NCBI GenBank assembly: GCA_045118155.1
Contig: JBGUXS010000068.1
Location: 1 to 9,453 of the forward strand
Reading direction: 5' to 3'
Origin: JBGUXS01 sp045118155
Lineage (GTDB): Bacteria; Pseudomonadota; Alphaproteobacteria; CAAHEQ01; UBA3637
DNA length: 9,453 nt
Positions within the stretch are counted from its first letter, which is position 1. Each line of letters begins with the position of its first letter. The notes under the pieces were generated by a model that searched no databases, was not told where the DNA came from, and saw nothing but the letters and a program-made list of their open reading frames with translations. Below, piece by piece: positions 1 through 6,867 of this stretch. Made by a program: the position numbers and the translations under genes.

Positions 1-162
1 ATTTTTCATCCTTTCAGTTAAGGGCATAGGAAGACACCCCTTAAGGCCATGGGCTTTAAAAGGTAATCTTAATATACCGCGGTCAATTAGTAAGTAAGTA
101 AAGTACCCTTTGAAAAAGGACCCTATGAACATATTTGATGCAGCTATACTCGTGTGATACAT
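1..162 (-). CDS. Possible 5' part of an unidentified gene running off the left edge
   Basis: From an ATG at 160-162 (minus strand) the frame stays open for 54 codons to the window edge. It starts MYHTSIAASN and ends near LTERMKN. An AAGAGG Shine-Dalgarno site lies at 169-174, 6 nt before the ATG. A good promoter lies just upstream at 184-212, which would give a leader of about 15 nt. I do not recognise the protein. It has one moderately hydrophobic stretch around residues 12-26 and no motif I can name. Codon choice (ATA, CTA, AGA, TCA) differs from the GGG/TTG-rich neighbours, so it could be acquired DNA. It could also be an intergenic repeat that happens to be open, because its last 18 nt resemble a stretch near 9303-9320. 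The promoter, SD and open frame agree, but coding status is uncertain. Confidence 0.35.
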   Translation of the reverse strand, partial: MYHTSIAASNMFIGSFFKGYFTYLLIDRGILRLPFKAHGLKGCLPMPLTERMKN

Positions 163-183
163 ACAGAACCTCTTACGCCAAGC

Positions 184-212
184 ATTAAACTATCTTTTTA
201 CGGCTGAGTCAA
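184..212 (-). promoter_or_regulatory. Sigma-70-type promoter, leftward
   Basis: On the minus strand, TTGACT (207-212) and TTTAAT (184-189) are separated by exactly 17 bp, each 5/6 to consensus. The predicted start is near 177, just before the SD and ATG of the possible leftward gene. The same two boxes with the same spacing occur before the DUF362 gene, which supports real promoter function. Confidence 0.5.
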
Positions 213-273
213 GAAAATTTTTTTACCTAATATGTCAAAAAGGCCTTTTTTTGCATAAAAAGGAAACAAGTAG

Positions 274-362
274 CCCCTTTATTTTTCCCCTTGCATTTTG
301 GTAAAAAAAAGGGCATCCTTAGGAAAAATAAGGGGGCAATGCCCTTTTTGGACTGTGGGCAT
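274..362 (+). promoter_or_regulatory. Structured leader with a terminator-like hairpin upstream of the channel gene
   Basis: An 11-bp stem pairs AAAAAGGGCAT (306-316) with ATGCCCTTTTT (339-349). An inner CCTTA/TAAGG stem (317-321 with 329-333) sits inside its loop. The run of T in the 3' arm makes it resemble an intrinsic terminator. Two other pairings compete with it. CCCCTTTATTTTTCC (274-288) pairs with GGAAAAATAAGGGG (322-335) over 14 bp with one bulged T. ATGCCC (339-344) can pair with GGGCAT (357-362) just before the SD. This may be an attenuator, or only the terminator of an upstream transcript. I found no convincing rightward promoter in 213-388, and the region holds no other gene. Confidence 0.35.
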
Positions 363-388
363 CAAGGGGTAAGAAAGGAAGGAACTTC

Positions 389-2755
389 ATGAAATACGTT
401 TTGTCGTTGATTTTAAGCTTGGTTTTGATGGGGGCTGTTTGGGCAGATCCTGTGGATTTGAAACAAGTTGATGCCGACGTGACGAGCATTCGCCAGGATT
501 TAGAAACGGTACGTCCACAATCCAAAGAAGAATCGGCTTATGTGGGGCAACTCGGGACGATTTACAGTACGTTAAGCACACAAAAAGAAGAATTATTGCA
601 ACAAACTGGCGCGGTACAAAAGAAAATAGATGCCCTGGGTACCCCCGCCGAAGGTGTCGCCGAAGCCCCAGAAGTGGTGGCTCAGCGGGCGGAGTTCCAG
701 GCCGAACAAGATAAAATTAAGGCCGAAATTGCTCAAGCTGATTTGATTTTAACGCGGGTGGATGAAATTAATCAATTTGTAGCCTCTCGCCGAACTCAAA
801 AAATCAAAGAACGTTTGTTTGATCGGCAAGAAGGGATTTGGCACTATGAGGTCTTCATTAAATCCGTTCAAAACTTTATTGAATTTTTAAAGAATGTTTT
901 TGTGGTGCAACTTGGGGAATATCAAGCCCTGACCTTGGCGGATAAAGATGTCTTGGAAAATAAAGGGGTGCGGGCTTTATATATCTTGGGGTCTAGCATT
1001 GTGATTATGTTTGTCCTAGGGTTATTCATCAAGAAAAAGCTAGGGTACAGAAAGGATATCCCCAATCCCAACTATACGCAAAAAGTGATTACGGCCGTTT
1101 CTATGTTGGCGGTACGCGGGTTAATTCCCTCCACGGTTTTGGGGTTTTCGGCGTGGTGGATTGCACGTAACACGCACTTATTTGATGGGGATTTTGGGGT
1201 TATTTTGCAAACGGCGTTTTGGTATATGTTCTATTTACTGATTGCCTTAGCATCGGTACGGGTGTTGTTTACGCCCCGAAAGCCCGCTTGGCGCTTGTTA
1301 GAAGTTGGAAATGATCGGGCGTTAAAATTATGTCGGGCATTGGTCTTATCCTTAATTTTGATTTTTTGTTTCACGTTTTTCCGTTATGTAGCGATGCGCC
1401 TAAAATCGTCATCAGATATTATCTTTACCTTGATTAACATAGAAAATGTGGTCAAAGCCTTCTGTATTTTATTGGTGGCAAACAGGTCTCTGTATAATAA
1501 TAAAAAGCTGACGGCGGAAGAATTGAAAAAAGCCGAAGAAGAAGGAATTTTGGGCTTATCCTTGTCGTCAAAAATCAGTGTATGCTTAACCTTGGCAACA
1601 ATCTTGGTCTTAGGGGCATCCCTGCTGGGGTATATTCGGCTTGCGGATTTCTTACTGACGCGGTTTATTTTGTCGGTGGTGTTTGCGGGTTTCTTTTATA
1701 TTGTGCGCAAATTAGTGTTGTTGGTGGTCAAACAGATTTTGGCACTCCAATTTTGGAAAACGCTGTTGCGTATGTCCCTAAAGCGTCGGCAAAAGATAGA
1801 GTTTTGGTTGAATTTCTTCCTGAGTGTCCTTTGTACCTTCATGGGGGGCTTTTTCCTGTTAGCCCTATGGGGGGTATCGGTGGATATTATGTTGCAAGAG
1901 ATGAAAAAACTCTTAACCGGTTTTGATATCGGGGGCATGCACGTTTCTATTAGTTCACTCATCAAAGGGATTTTAGCGTTTTACTTTTCATTGGTGTGTG
2001 TGCGTTTATTACGGCGTTCATTGGTTAGTGGTACGCTCAGCCACTTAGATATGGATCAAAATGTACGCAATTCCTTTGTATCGGTCTTGGGCTTTTTTGG
2101 ATTTGTGGGGGCCGTGTTGGTGGGTATTTCCGTGATGGGGGGCAGCTTACAGGGGCTTGCGATTGTGGCTGGGGCCCTTTCCTTCGGGGCTGGGATGGGG
2201 CTTCAAAATGTGGTGAACAACTTTGTATCTGGCTTGATTTTGCTTGTGGAACGACCGATTAAAATAGGGGATTGGGTCAAAGTGAACGGGGAAGAAGGGA
2301 TTGTTAAGCAAATCAGTATGCGCTTTACCCAAATTGAAACGTTTACCAAAGCTAGTGTGATTATCCCGAATGCCACGATTTTATCATCCAATGTGACGAA
2401 TATGACGTATCAAGCCAAAGGGGCCCGTGTAGATGCTGTGGTAGGGGTGGCTTATGATTCTGATGTGCAAAAGGTCAAAGATATCTTGTTGGCAATTGGC
2501 GCCGATGCACCGTATTTAGCTAAAAGCCCGAATCCGTTTGTTTCGTTTTTGGAATTGGCAGATAGTTCATTGGTTTTTCGGCTTAGCGTTTATATTACGG
2601 ATGTGAATCAAAAACTTGGGGTAACAACTTTTATCAATACGGAAATTATTCAGCGCTTTACCAAAGCCGGTATTAGCATTCCGTTCCCACAACGAGAAGT
2701 GCGTATCCTGAACGATGAAGAACCGAAAAAGAAAAATAAAGGGGGCCTTTCTTGA
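389..2755 (+). CDS. Large MscS/MscK-family mechanosensitive ion channel
   Basis: Inner-membrane channel predicted to open under membrane tension and release solutes during osmotic downshock. It has 788 residues: a signal peptide (1-19, likely cut after AVWA), a polar coiled-coil-prone periplasmic domain (about 20-150), then some ten hydrophobic segments between 194 and 619. The MscS core is C-terminal. The pore helix at 588-619 is rich in Gly and Ala (AGALSFGAGMGLQNVVNNF) and runs into the beta-domain motif ERPIKIGDWV (621-630). A cytoplasmic alpha/beta cage follows, and PFPQ (765-768) is the usual MscS terminal motif. It is much longer than E. coli MscS and shorter than MscK, so no symbol is given. 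The start is supported by AAGGAAGGA at 375-383. The C-terminal tail is Lys-rich. The preceding leader is structured and may regulate expression. Confidence 0.92.
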   Translation: MKYVLSLILSLVLMGAVWADPVDLKQVDADVTSIRQDLETVRPQSKEESAYVGQLGTIYSTLSTQKEELLQQTGAVQKKIDALGTPAEGVAEAPEVVAQRAEFQAEQDKIKAEIAQADLILTRVDEINQFVASRRTQKIKERLFDRQEGIWHYEVFIKSVQNFIEFLKNVFVVQLGEYQALTLADKDVLENKGVRALYILGSSIVIMFVLGLFIKKKLGYRKDIPNPNYTQKVITAVSMLAVRGLIPSTVLGFSAWWIARNTHLFDGDFGVILQTAFWYMFYLLIALASVRVLFTPRKPAWRLLEVGNDRALKLCRALVLSLILIFCFTFFRYVAMRLKSSSDIIFTLINIENVVKAFCILLVANRSLYNNKKLTAEELKKAEEEGILGLSLSSKISVCLTLATILVLGASLLGYIRLADFLLTRFILSVVFAGFFYIVRKLVLLVVKQILALQFWKTLLRMSLKRRQKIEFWLNFFLSVLCTFMGGFFLLALWGVSVDIMLQEMKKLLTGFDIGGMHVSISSLIKGILAFYFSLVCVRLLRRSLVSGTLSHLDMDQNVRNSFVSVLGFFGFVGAVLVGISVMGGSLQGLAIVAGALSFGAGMGLQNVVNNFVSGLILLVERPIKIGDWVKVNGEEGIVKQISMRFTQIETFTKASVIIPNATILSSNVTNMTYQAKGARVDAVVGVAYDSDVQKVKDILLAIGADAPYLAKSPNPFVSFLELADSSLVFRLSVYITDVNQKLGVTTFINTEIIQRFTKAGISIPFPQREVRILNDEEPKKKNKGGLS

Positions 2756-2786
2756 AAAAAGGTTGTTATAAAACGCCCCCCCCTTT
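2738..2786 (+). terminator. Possible hairpin terminator overlapping the channel stop codon
   Basis: AAAGGGGG (2738-2745) can pair with CCCCCTTT (2779-2786), enclosing an inner CCTTT/AAAGG stem (2746-2750 with 2758-2762) that spans the stop codon. The following T run is short, so this is a weak intrinsic terminator at best. It could instead be a stabilising 3' structure. Confidence 0.3.
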
Positions 2787-2851
2787 ACAAAAGCCATTTT
2801 TTGCTTACACTTATAGGCAGATTTAGCACGATTTTTATTAGTGGATTATAA

Positions 2852-4240
2852 ATGAATAAAGAAAATTTTTCTAGCCGTTGGGCTTTTATTTTAACGGCTG
2901 CCGGTTCGGCCATTGGCTTGGGGAATATTTGGCGATTTCCCTATTTATGCGGTCAGTATGGGGGCTTAAGTTTTATCCTGGTTTATTTATTGATTTTGCT
3001 GTTGATTTGTAATCCCTTGATGGTGGCGGAAATATCCATTGGACGGGCGGCTAAAAGCAACTGTGTGGATGCGTATCGCCTAATTGGAGAACGTGTTGGG
3101 ATGAAACATTTGAAACTGTGGTCCTTTTTTGGGGGCTGGGTAGCCACGTTTGGGGCGTTTTTATGTTTGTCATTTTACTTTTTGGTGGCTAGTTGGGTTT
3201 TGTATTATTTCCTGGAAGCCATCAGCGGTAAATTGATGTTGATTACTCGGGATAATCTTGAAAATGAATTTCAGACACTCACGCAAAATTTTACGATTCA
3301 ATACACAAACGGTTTGCTTTTTCTGTTGGTAACGGCGGTGATAGTGATTGGGGGAATTCGTAAAGGTATTGAAAAAACGGGTCTGTATTTAATGCCGATT
3401 TTATTTGTGATTTTTATCATGCTAAGTTTTCGTTCCTTAACCTTAGATGGGGCAGGCAAAGGAATTGATTTTTTATTGACCTTAGATAAAACCCATTTTG
3501 GTTTTACGGCCGATGGTTTTAGGTGGACACCCTTGTTTAAAATTTTTACAGCCGCCTTGGGGCAAGCTTTTATTTCATTATCGTTGGGATTTGGAATTTT
3601 GTTGGTTTACGGGTCTTATTTTTCCCCGCGTGAAAATTTATTTAAAGCCGTGCATCATATTGAATTTTTTGATACCTTAGCGGCTTTATTGAGTGCTGTG
3701 ATTATCATACCGGCGATTTTTTCATCGGGTTTAAGTGTTAGTTCAGGTCCAGGGCTTACCTTTATCAGTTTGCCCGTGGTCTTTCAGCAATTAAATGGGG
3801 GGCATTTTTGGGCATTAGCATTTTACCTGTTGTTGGTGTTGGCAACCATTACATCAACTGTATCGTTGTTTGAAATGCCGACGAATTTGCTGATAGATAA
3901 ATTAAAGATGTCACGGTTCGCGGCTGTGGTTATGGTTTTGCTTCTTTCTGGTCTAGGGTTTACCGCGGTAACGGCTTCGTTTTCCGGTATGTTGAATTTT
4001 AAGATTTTAGGACGTGATTTATTCACGTTTGCTGATTGGTTAGCTTCTACCTATACTGCAACCATTGTGTCTTTAACAATGGCTCTGTTTGTTGGGTACA
4101 AAGCTATGAAACCGATTATTCGCAATATTCGGCAGAGTGCCCCTATATCTAGCGGTTTTACACGTTATTTTTTGGTAACGTTGCGGTATATTGCCCCTTT
4201 TGGTTTGGGGGTGCTATTACTGATGAGTATTTTGGGCTAG
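2852..4240 (+). CDS. Sodium-dependent NSS/SNF-family transporter
   Basis: Secondary transporter of the neurotransmitter:sodium symporter (LeuT-fold) family, which imports amino acids or related amines with Na+ across the inner membrane. Its 462 residues and about 11 membrane segments are normal for bacterial members. TM1 carries the family signature GSAIGLGNIWRFPY (18-31), which forms part of the Na+ and substrate sites. TM6 has the unwound region FISLSLGFG (240-248). TM8 has ATITSTVSLFE (331-341), whose Thr/Ser residues match the Na2 site. Residues 199-225 form an extracellular loop before TM6. The substrate cannot be read from sequence. The SD is weak (only GTGGA upstream), but the N-terminus aligns well with the family, so the start is probably right. 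It stands alone, converging on tRNA-Ala. Confidence 0.93.
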   Translation: MNKENFSSRWAFILTAAGSAIGLGNIWRFPYLCGQYGGLSFILVYLLILLLICNPLMVAEISIGRAAKSNCVDAYRLIGERVGMKHLKLWSFFGGWVATFGAFLCLSFYFLVASWVLYYFLEAISGKLMLITRDNLENEFQTLTQNFTIQYTNGLLFLLVTAVIVIGGIRKGIEKTGLYLMPILFVIFIMLSFRSLTLDGAGKGIDFLLTLDKTHFGFTADGFRWTPLFKIFTAALGQAFISLSLGFGILLVYGSYFSPRENLFKAVHHIEFFDTLAALLSAVIIIPAIFSSGLSVSSGPGLTFISLPVVFQQLNGGHFWALAFYLLLVLATITSTVSLFEMPTNLLIDKLKMSRFAAVVMVLLLSGLGFTAVTASFSGMLNFKILGRDLFTFADWLASTYTATIVSLTMALFVGYKAMKPIIRNIRQSAPISSGFTRYFLVTLRYIAPFGLGVLLLMSILG

Positions 4241-4263
4241 GTATATGCCCTGTTTGTGGCTTC

Positions 4264-4285
4264 CGAACCGCTTTGTCGCGGTTCG
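4264..4285 (+). terminator. Perfect hairpin after the transporter gene
   Basis: CGAACCGC (4264-4271) and GCGGTTCG (4278-4285) form a perfect 8-bp stem with a 6-nt loop, 23 nt after the transporter stop. Only a loose T-rich stretch follows, so it is a poor terminator alone. It may act with the long hairpin at 4302-4344 as a tandem 3' structure. Confidence 0.35.
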
Positions 4286-4301
4286 ATGGCTCGTTGTCTT
4301 T

Positions 4302-4340
4302 ACCAATAAAAAAACCGGATATGAAATCCGGCTTTTTTAT

Positions 4341-4344
<4 letters not shown>
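4302..4344. terminator. Long bidirectional intrinsic terminator shared by transporter and tRNA-Ala
   Basis: Two 19-nt arms (4302-4320 and 4326-4344) pair at 18 of 19 positions around a 5-nt loop (4321-4325). The core is CCGGAT/ATCCGG with A/T runs on both outer sides, so either transcript ends in a U tract. It lies between convergent genes. The right arm includes 4341-4344, the complement of the tRNA's discriminator base and encoded CCA. Confidence 0.85.
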
Positions 4345-4416
<72 letters not shown>

Positions 4417-4430
4417 AAAAGGTGCTTTTC

Positions 4431-4458
4431 ATTATACACCCTTTTATCCCCTTTGCAA
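4431..4458 (-). promoter_or_regulatory. Promoter of tRNA-Ala
   Basis: On the minus strand a perfect TATAAT (4431-4436) lies 16 bp after TTGCAA (4453-4458). The predicted start is near 4424, about 8 nt before the mature tRNA 5' end, a typical tRNA leader length. Confidence 0.7.
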
Positions 4459-4517
4459 GCATTTTTTTTATTTTTGTTGCGGGTTTGAAAAGCCCCTATC
4501 AACAGGGTAGTTTCCCC

Positions 4518-4560
4518 TTGACAAAGGGCAAAAATCGGCCAAAATATCCTTAGATTTTTG
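4518..4560 (+). promoter_or_regulatory. Candidate promoter/operator of the flavodoxin operon
   Basis: TTGACA (4518-4523) is a perfect -35 box, but no good -10 sits at 16-18 bp. TATCCT (4545-4550) is 21 bp away. An inverted repeat CAAAAATC (4529-4536) / GATTTTTG (4553-4560) flanks the -10 region. It could be a repressor site or an mRNA hairpin just before the SD. The poor spacing suggests an activator-dependent or weak promoter. Confidence 0.3.
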
Positions 4561-4577
4561 AACAAAGGAGTATCCCT

Positions 4578-5054
4578 ATGACGAAAACATTAGTTGCATA
4601 TTTTAGTGCCACTGGGATGACCGCTAAGGTGGCTAAAAAATTGGCAAAAGTGGCGGGGGCCGATCTTTTTGAAATCATTCCCAAAATCCCCTATACGGCG
4701 GCGGATTTGGATTGGCGAGATAAACAAAGTCGTACGACCATTGAAATGCAAGATAAAACATGTCGCCCCGAAATCGCAAGACAAGTGGAAAATATCGCAT
4801 CTTATGAGACGGTGTTTGTGGGCTTCCCTATTTGGTGGTATCGGGAACCGTCTATCATTGATACGTTTATTCAAAGCTATGATTTTCGGGGAAAAACAGT
4901 GATCCCATTTGCGACTTCTGGGGGCAGTGGTATAGGAACGGTTGCTAAAAACATACAAACGTTGGCCCCTGGGGCGGATGTTAAAACGGGGGAACGCCTT
5001 GATGATAATGTAACAGAAGAACATTTGCAAAAGTGGTTAGATAAGGGATTTTAA
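4578..5054 (+). CDS. Flavodoxin
   Basis: Small cytoplasmic FMN-binding electron carrier. It has 158 residues, normal for short-chain flavodoxins of the kind common in gut anaerobes. The phosphate-binding loop is YFSATGMTAKVA (8-19). GFPIWWYREP (82-91) supplies aromatic residues that stack on the flavin ring, and PFATSGGSGIG (110-120) is the third flavin-contacting loop. AAAGGAG (4564-4570) is well spaced from the ATG. The next gene follows after 15 nt and encodes another flavodoxin-fold redox protein, so the two are probably co-transcribed and may exchange electrons. The partner reactions cannot be read from the sequence. A quinone-reductase-like role is an alternative. Confidence 0.88.
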   Translation: MTKTLVAYFSATGMTAKVAKKLAKVAGADLFEIIPKIPYTAADLDWRDKQSRTTIEMQDKTCRPEIARQVENIASYETVFVGFPIWWYREPSIIDTFIQSYDFRGKTVIPFATSGGSGIGTVAKNIQTLAPGADVKTGERLDDNVTEEHLQKWLDKGF

Positions 5055-5069
5055 CGAAAGGAACTAACA

Positions 5070-5696
5070 ATGAAAGTATTATTGATTAATGGCAGTCCCC
5101 ATAAAAATGGATGTACATTTACGGCCCTAAACGAAGTGGCGGGGGTCTTAAATAAAAACGATATCAGTACCGAAATTTATTATTTGGGAACCGAGGCTAT
5201 GCAAGGGTGTATTGCTTGTGGAAAATGCCGGGAAACGGGCCTATGCATTTTTAATGATGCGGTTAATGAAATTGGGGAACGCTTAGGTGAATTTGATGGC
5301 CTTGTGTTAGGGTCGCCCGTTTATTATGCCGGGCCTGCGGGGCAATTATGCGCCTTTTGTGACAGATTGTTTTACAGCTATGGTCCCCAAATGGCGGGCA
5401 AGTTAGCGGCGGCGGTGGTTTCTTGTCGGCGGGGTGGGGCAACGGCCTCGTTTGACCGCTTGAACAAGTACTTCACGATTTGTAAAATGCAAGTCGTTGG
5501 GTCGCAATATTGGAACATGGTGCATGGGTTTACGGCCGAAGATGTCCTGAAAGATAAAGAGGGCTTACAAACCATGCGTACCTTGGGACAAAATATGGCG
5601 TGGTTATTAAAGTGCATAGATTTGGGTCGCCAAAATGGGATTGAACGCCCCGAATACGAATCCGCCGTGATGAGCAGCTTCCCAGATGGGAAATAA
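5070..5696 (+). CDS. Flavodoxin-fold NAD(P)H-dependent / iron-sulfur flavoprotein-like reductase
   Basis: A 208-residue protein of the NADPH-dependent FMN reductase superfamily. INGSPHKNGCT (6-16) is the FMN phosphate loop and GSPVYYAGPAG (about 81-91) is the second flavin loop. Cys47, Cys50, Cys53 and Cys59 form CX2CX2CX5C. This is the compact cluster pattern that binds a [4Fe-4S] centre in archaeal and anaerobe iron-sulfur flavoproteins, so a one- or two-electron FMN/Fe-S transfer role is inferred. A further CRRGG (119-123) lies where related proteins bind flavin or contact a partner. AAAGGA at 5057-5062 gives good initiation. It is second in an operon with flavodoxin, its likely redox partner. 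The substrate is unknown, and a cluster-free FMN reductase is possible. Confidence 0.82.
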   Translation: MKVLLINGSPHKNGCTFTALNEVAGVLNKNDISTEIYYLGTEAMQGCIACGKCRETGLCIFNDAVNEIGERLGEFDGLVLGSPVYYAGPAGQLCAFCDRLFYSYGPQMAGKLAAAVVSCRRGGATASFDRLNKYFTICKMQVVGSQYWNMVHGFTAEDVLKDKEGLQTMRTLGQNMAWLLKCIDLGRQNGIERPEYESAVMSSFPDGK

Positions 5697-5702
5697 TATA
5701 AA

Positions 5703-5732
5703 AAAAGCGTCAGATTTATTTCTGGCGCTTTT
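5703..5732. terminator. Bidirectional intrinsic terminator
   Basis: A 12-bp stem, AAAAGCGTCAGA (5703-5714) with TCTGGCGCTTTT (5721-5732), has one G-U wobble and a 6-nt loop. A and T runs lie on both sides. It sits between the convergent reductase and DUF362 genes and can end both transcripts. Confidence 0.88.
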
Positions 5733-5747
5733 CCTTTTATAAAAACA

Positions 5748-6731
5748 TTAATCTACATTCACAAGTTCGTATTGTCTAGACCCTAGGCCCATTTCGGCCC
5801 CGTATTCTAGCTGGTGCAAGCCCTCACGCGATTCAATACGTTCTTTGATGTCGTGGAGTTCTTCTGGGGGGGCTTGGTACACCAAATCAATAGAGGCCTG
5901 GTCAATAGCCAAAATGTCGGTGGATGCCAAAATCCCGATATCATGAATGGTGGGTTCGGCGGCGGCAACCCCAGCACAATCGCAATCCACAGACATCCGG
6001 CGCAAGACATTTATGAATGTAATATGGGGGGCAAAATGATCTACGGTGGCTTTGGCGGATTCCACCATGTTTTCCATAAAGGGGGCTTTGGAAATAGACC
6101 ATTGCCCTTTGCCAGGGGCGGTATGAATCATTTTCTTGCCCACTTTTCCATCGGCACACCCAATCGCAATGTTTTTGATAGAGCCCCCAAAGCCCCCCAT
6201 GGTATGCCCTTTGAAATGTGTTAGAACAATCATGGAATCATAGTTTAAAAGATGACTGCCCATAGACATTTCCTTGAAACGTTTTCCCCCTTTAATAGGC
6301 AACATCACACTGCCGTCTTCATCCAAAATATCAACCGTCGCGAATGCATCCCACCCGTTTGTATGAATGGTTTCACGATGACCTTTGGTGGTCTGTCGGG
6401 GACTGTCGTAATACACGTTTGTATCGGCTAAAACACTTCCAGGGACGGCGTCCACCAGGGCTTTGACCATGTCTTTTGGAAGCAAATTTGGCCCATGTGG
6501 TTCACCGGTATGGAACTTAATTACCACTTTGCCGGTAATGTTTTCATTGACTTTGTTATAGAGTTTTAATAAACCGGCGGGACTGATATCTCGGGTAAAA
6601 TAAACTTTTGGAATCATTGGGACCTCCTTTTGAACAACAGGTTGAACGGGGCTTTTTTGTGGGTTGGAAACAGAGGCCCATAGACCGATACCCCCCAGGG
6701 CCACGAGTGATAAAAATAACAGTTTTTTCAT
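5748..6731 (-). CDS. Exported DUF362-domain protein without ferredoxin insert
   Basis: A 327-residue member of the DUF362 family, whose biochemical role is not firmly known. The first 20 residues are a signal peptide (Lys-Lys, hydrophobic core, small residues at WAS). A Pro/Gln-rich linker reaches residue 38. The conserved core includes VIKFHTGEPHGPN (70-82), LADTNVYYDSPR (101-112), THFKGHTMGGFGGSIKN (171-187), VDCDC (248-252) and DIGILASTDILAIDQAS (264-280). Many relatives carry a CxxCxxC ferredoxin segment between the last two blocks. Here 200-235 has no cysteines, so the Fe-S part is absent. The long start has AGAGGGG upstream. A second start at Met39 (6615-6617) has a perfect AAAGGAGGT (6622-6630) and would give a cytosolic form. 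The gene is monocistronic and divergent from tag. Confidence 0.88.
   Translation of the reverse strand: MKKLLFLSLVALGGIGLWASVSNPQKSPVQPVVQKEVPMIPKVYFTRDISPAGLLKLYNKVNENITGKVVIKFHTGEPHGPNLLPKDMVKALVDAVPGSVLADTNVYYDSPRQTTKGHRETIHTNGWDAFATVDILDEDGSVMLPIKGGKRFKEMSMGSHLLNYDSMIVLTHFKGHTMGGFGGSIKNIAIGCADGKVGKKMIHTAPGKGQWSISKAPFMENMVESAKATVDHFAPHITFINVLRRMSVDCDCAGVAAAEPTIHDIGILASTDILAIDQASIDLVYQAPPEELHDIKERIESREGLHQLEYGAEMGLGSRQYELVNVD
6622..6630 (-). promoter_or_regulatory. Perfect internal ribosome binding site in the DUF362 gene
   Basis: Minus-strand AAAGGAGGT lies 4 nt before an in-frame ATG (6615-6617, codon 39), exactly where the signal peptide and linker end and the domain begins. It matches the 16S anti-SD better than the SD of the long start does, so it may decide which product is made. 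Confidence 0.5.
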
Positions 6732-6772
6732 CTTTTTTTCCCCTCTTTTTTTTTGACATTATGTTGGATGTT

Positions 6773-6801
6773 ATTAAATCAAGAAGTTTGATAAAAGTCA
6801 A
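6773..6801 (-). promoter_or_regulatory. Promoter of the DUF362 gene
   Basis: On the minus strand TTGACT (6796-6801) and TTTAAT (6773-6778) are 17 bp apart. The predicted start is near 6766, giving a leader of about 35 nt. Boxes and spacing are identical to those of the leftward promoter at 184-212. It is divergent from the tag promoter, and the two -35 boxes are only about 16 bp apart. Confidence 0.6.
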
Positions 6802-6817
6802 GCCCCCCTTTAAAAAG

Positions 6818-6844
6818 TTGACAGGGAAGATATTTTTGTATAGG
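6818..6844 (+). promoter_or_regulatory. Candidate promoter of the tag operon
   Basis: A perfect TTGACA (6818-6823) is followed by TATAGG (6839-6844) after a short 15-bp spacer. The predicted start lies just before the SD AAAGGA (6853-6858). The spacing is below optimum, so activity may be low or factor-assisted. Confidence 0.4.
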
Positions 6845-6867
6845 GTAGAAAGAAAGGATTTTTAAAG

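Noticed and set aside
18..44. TTAAGGG/CCCTTAA inverted repeat as an RNA leader hairpin before an AAAGGA SD at the left edge
   Set aside because: An upstream promoter, SD and ATG at 162 with an uninterrupted frame make this region more likely to lie inside a coding or repeat unit; kept only as a weak alternative.
238..251. Perfect 14-bp palindrome AAAAAGGCCTTTTT as a terminator
   Set aside because: It has no loop, so it cannot form a normal hairpin of useful length, and no gene ends near it.
4590..5030. A 146-codon frame antisense to flavodoxin
   Set aside because: It has no SD or domain, and the opposite strand encodes a clear flavodoxin with all three FMN loops.
5814..6224. A 136-codon frame antisense to the DUF362 gene, rich in Gly and Phe
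   Set aside because: It is the shadow of Gly-rich conserved DUF362 motifs on the other strand, with no independent signals.
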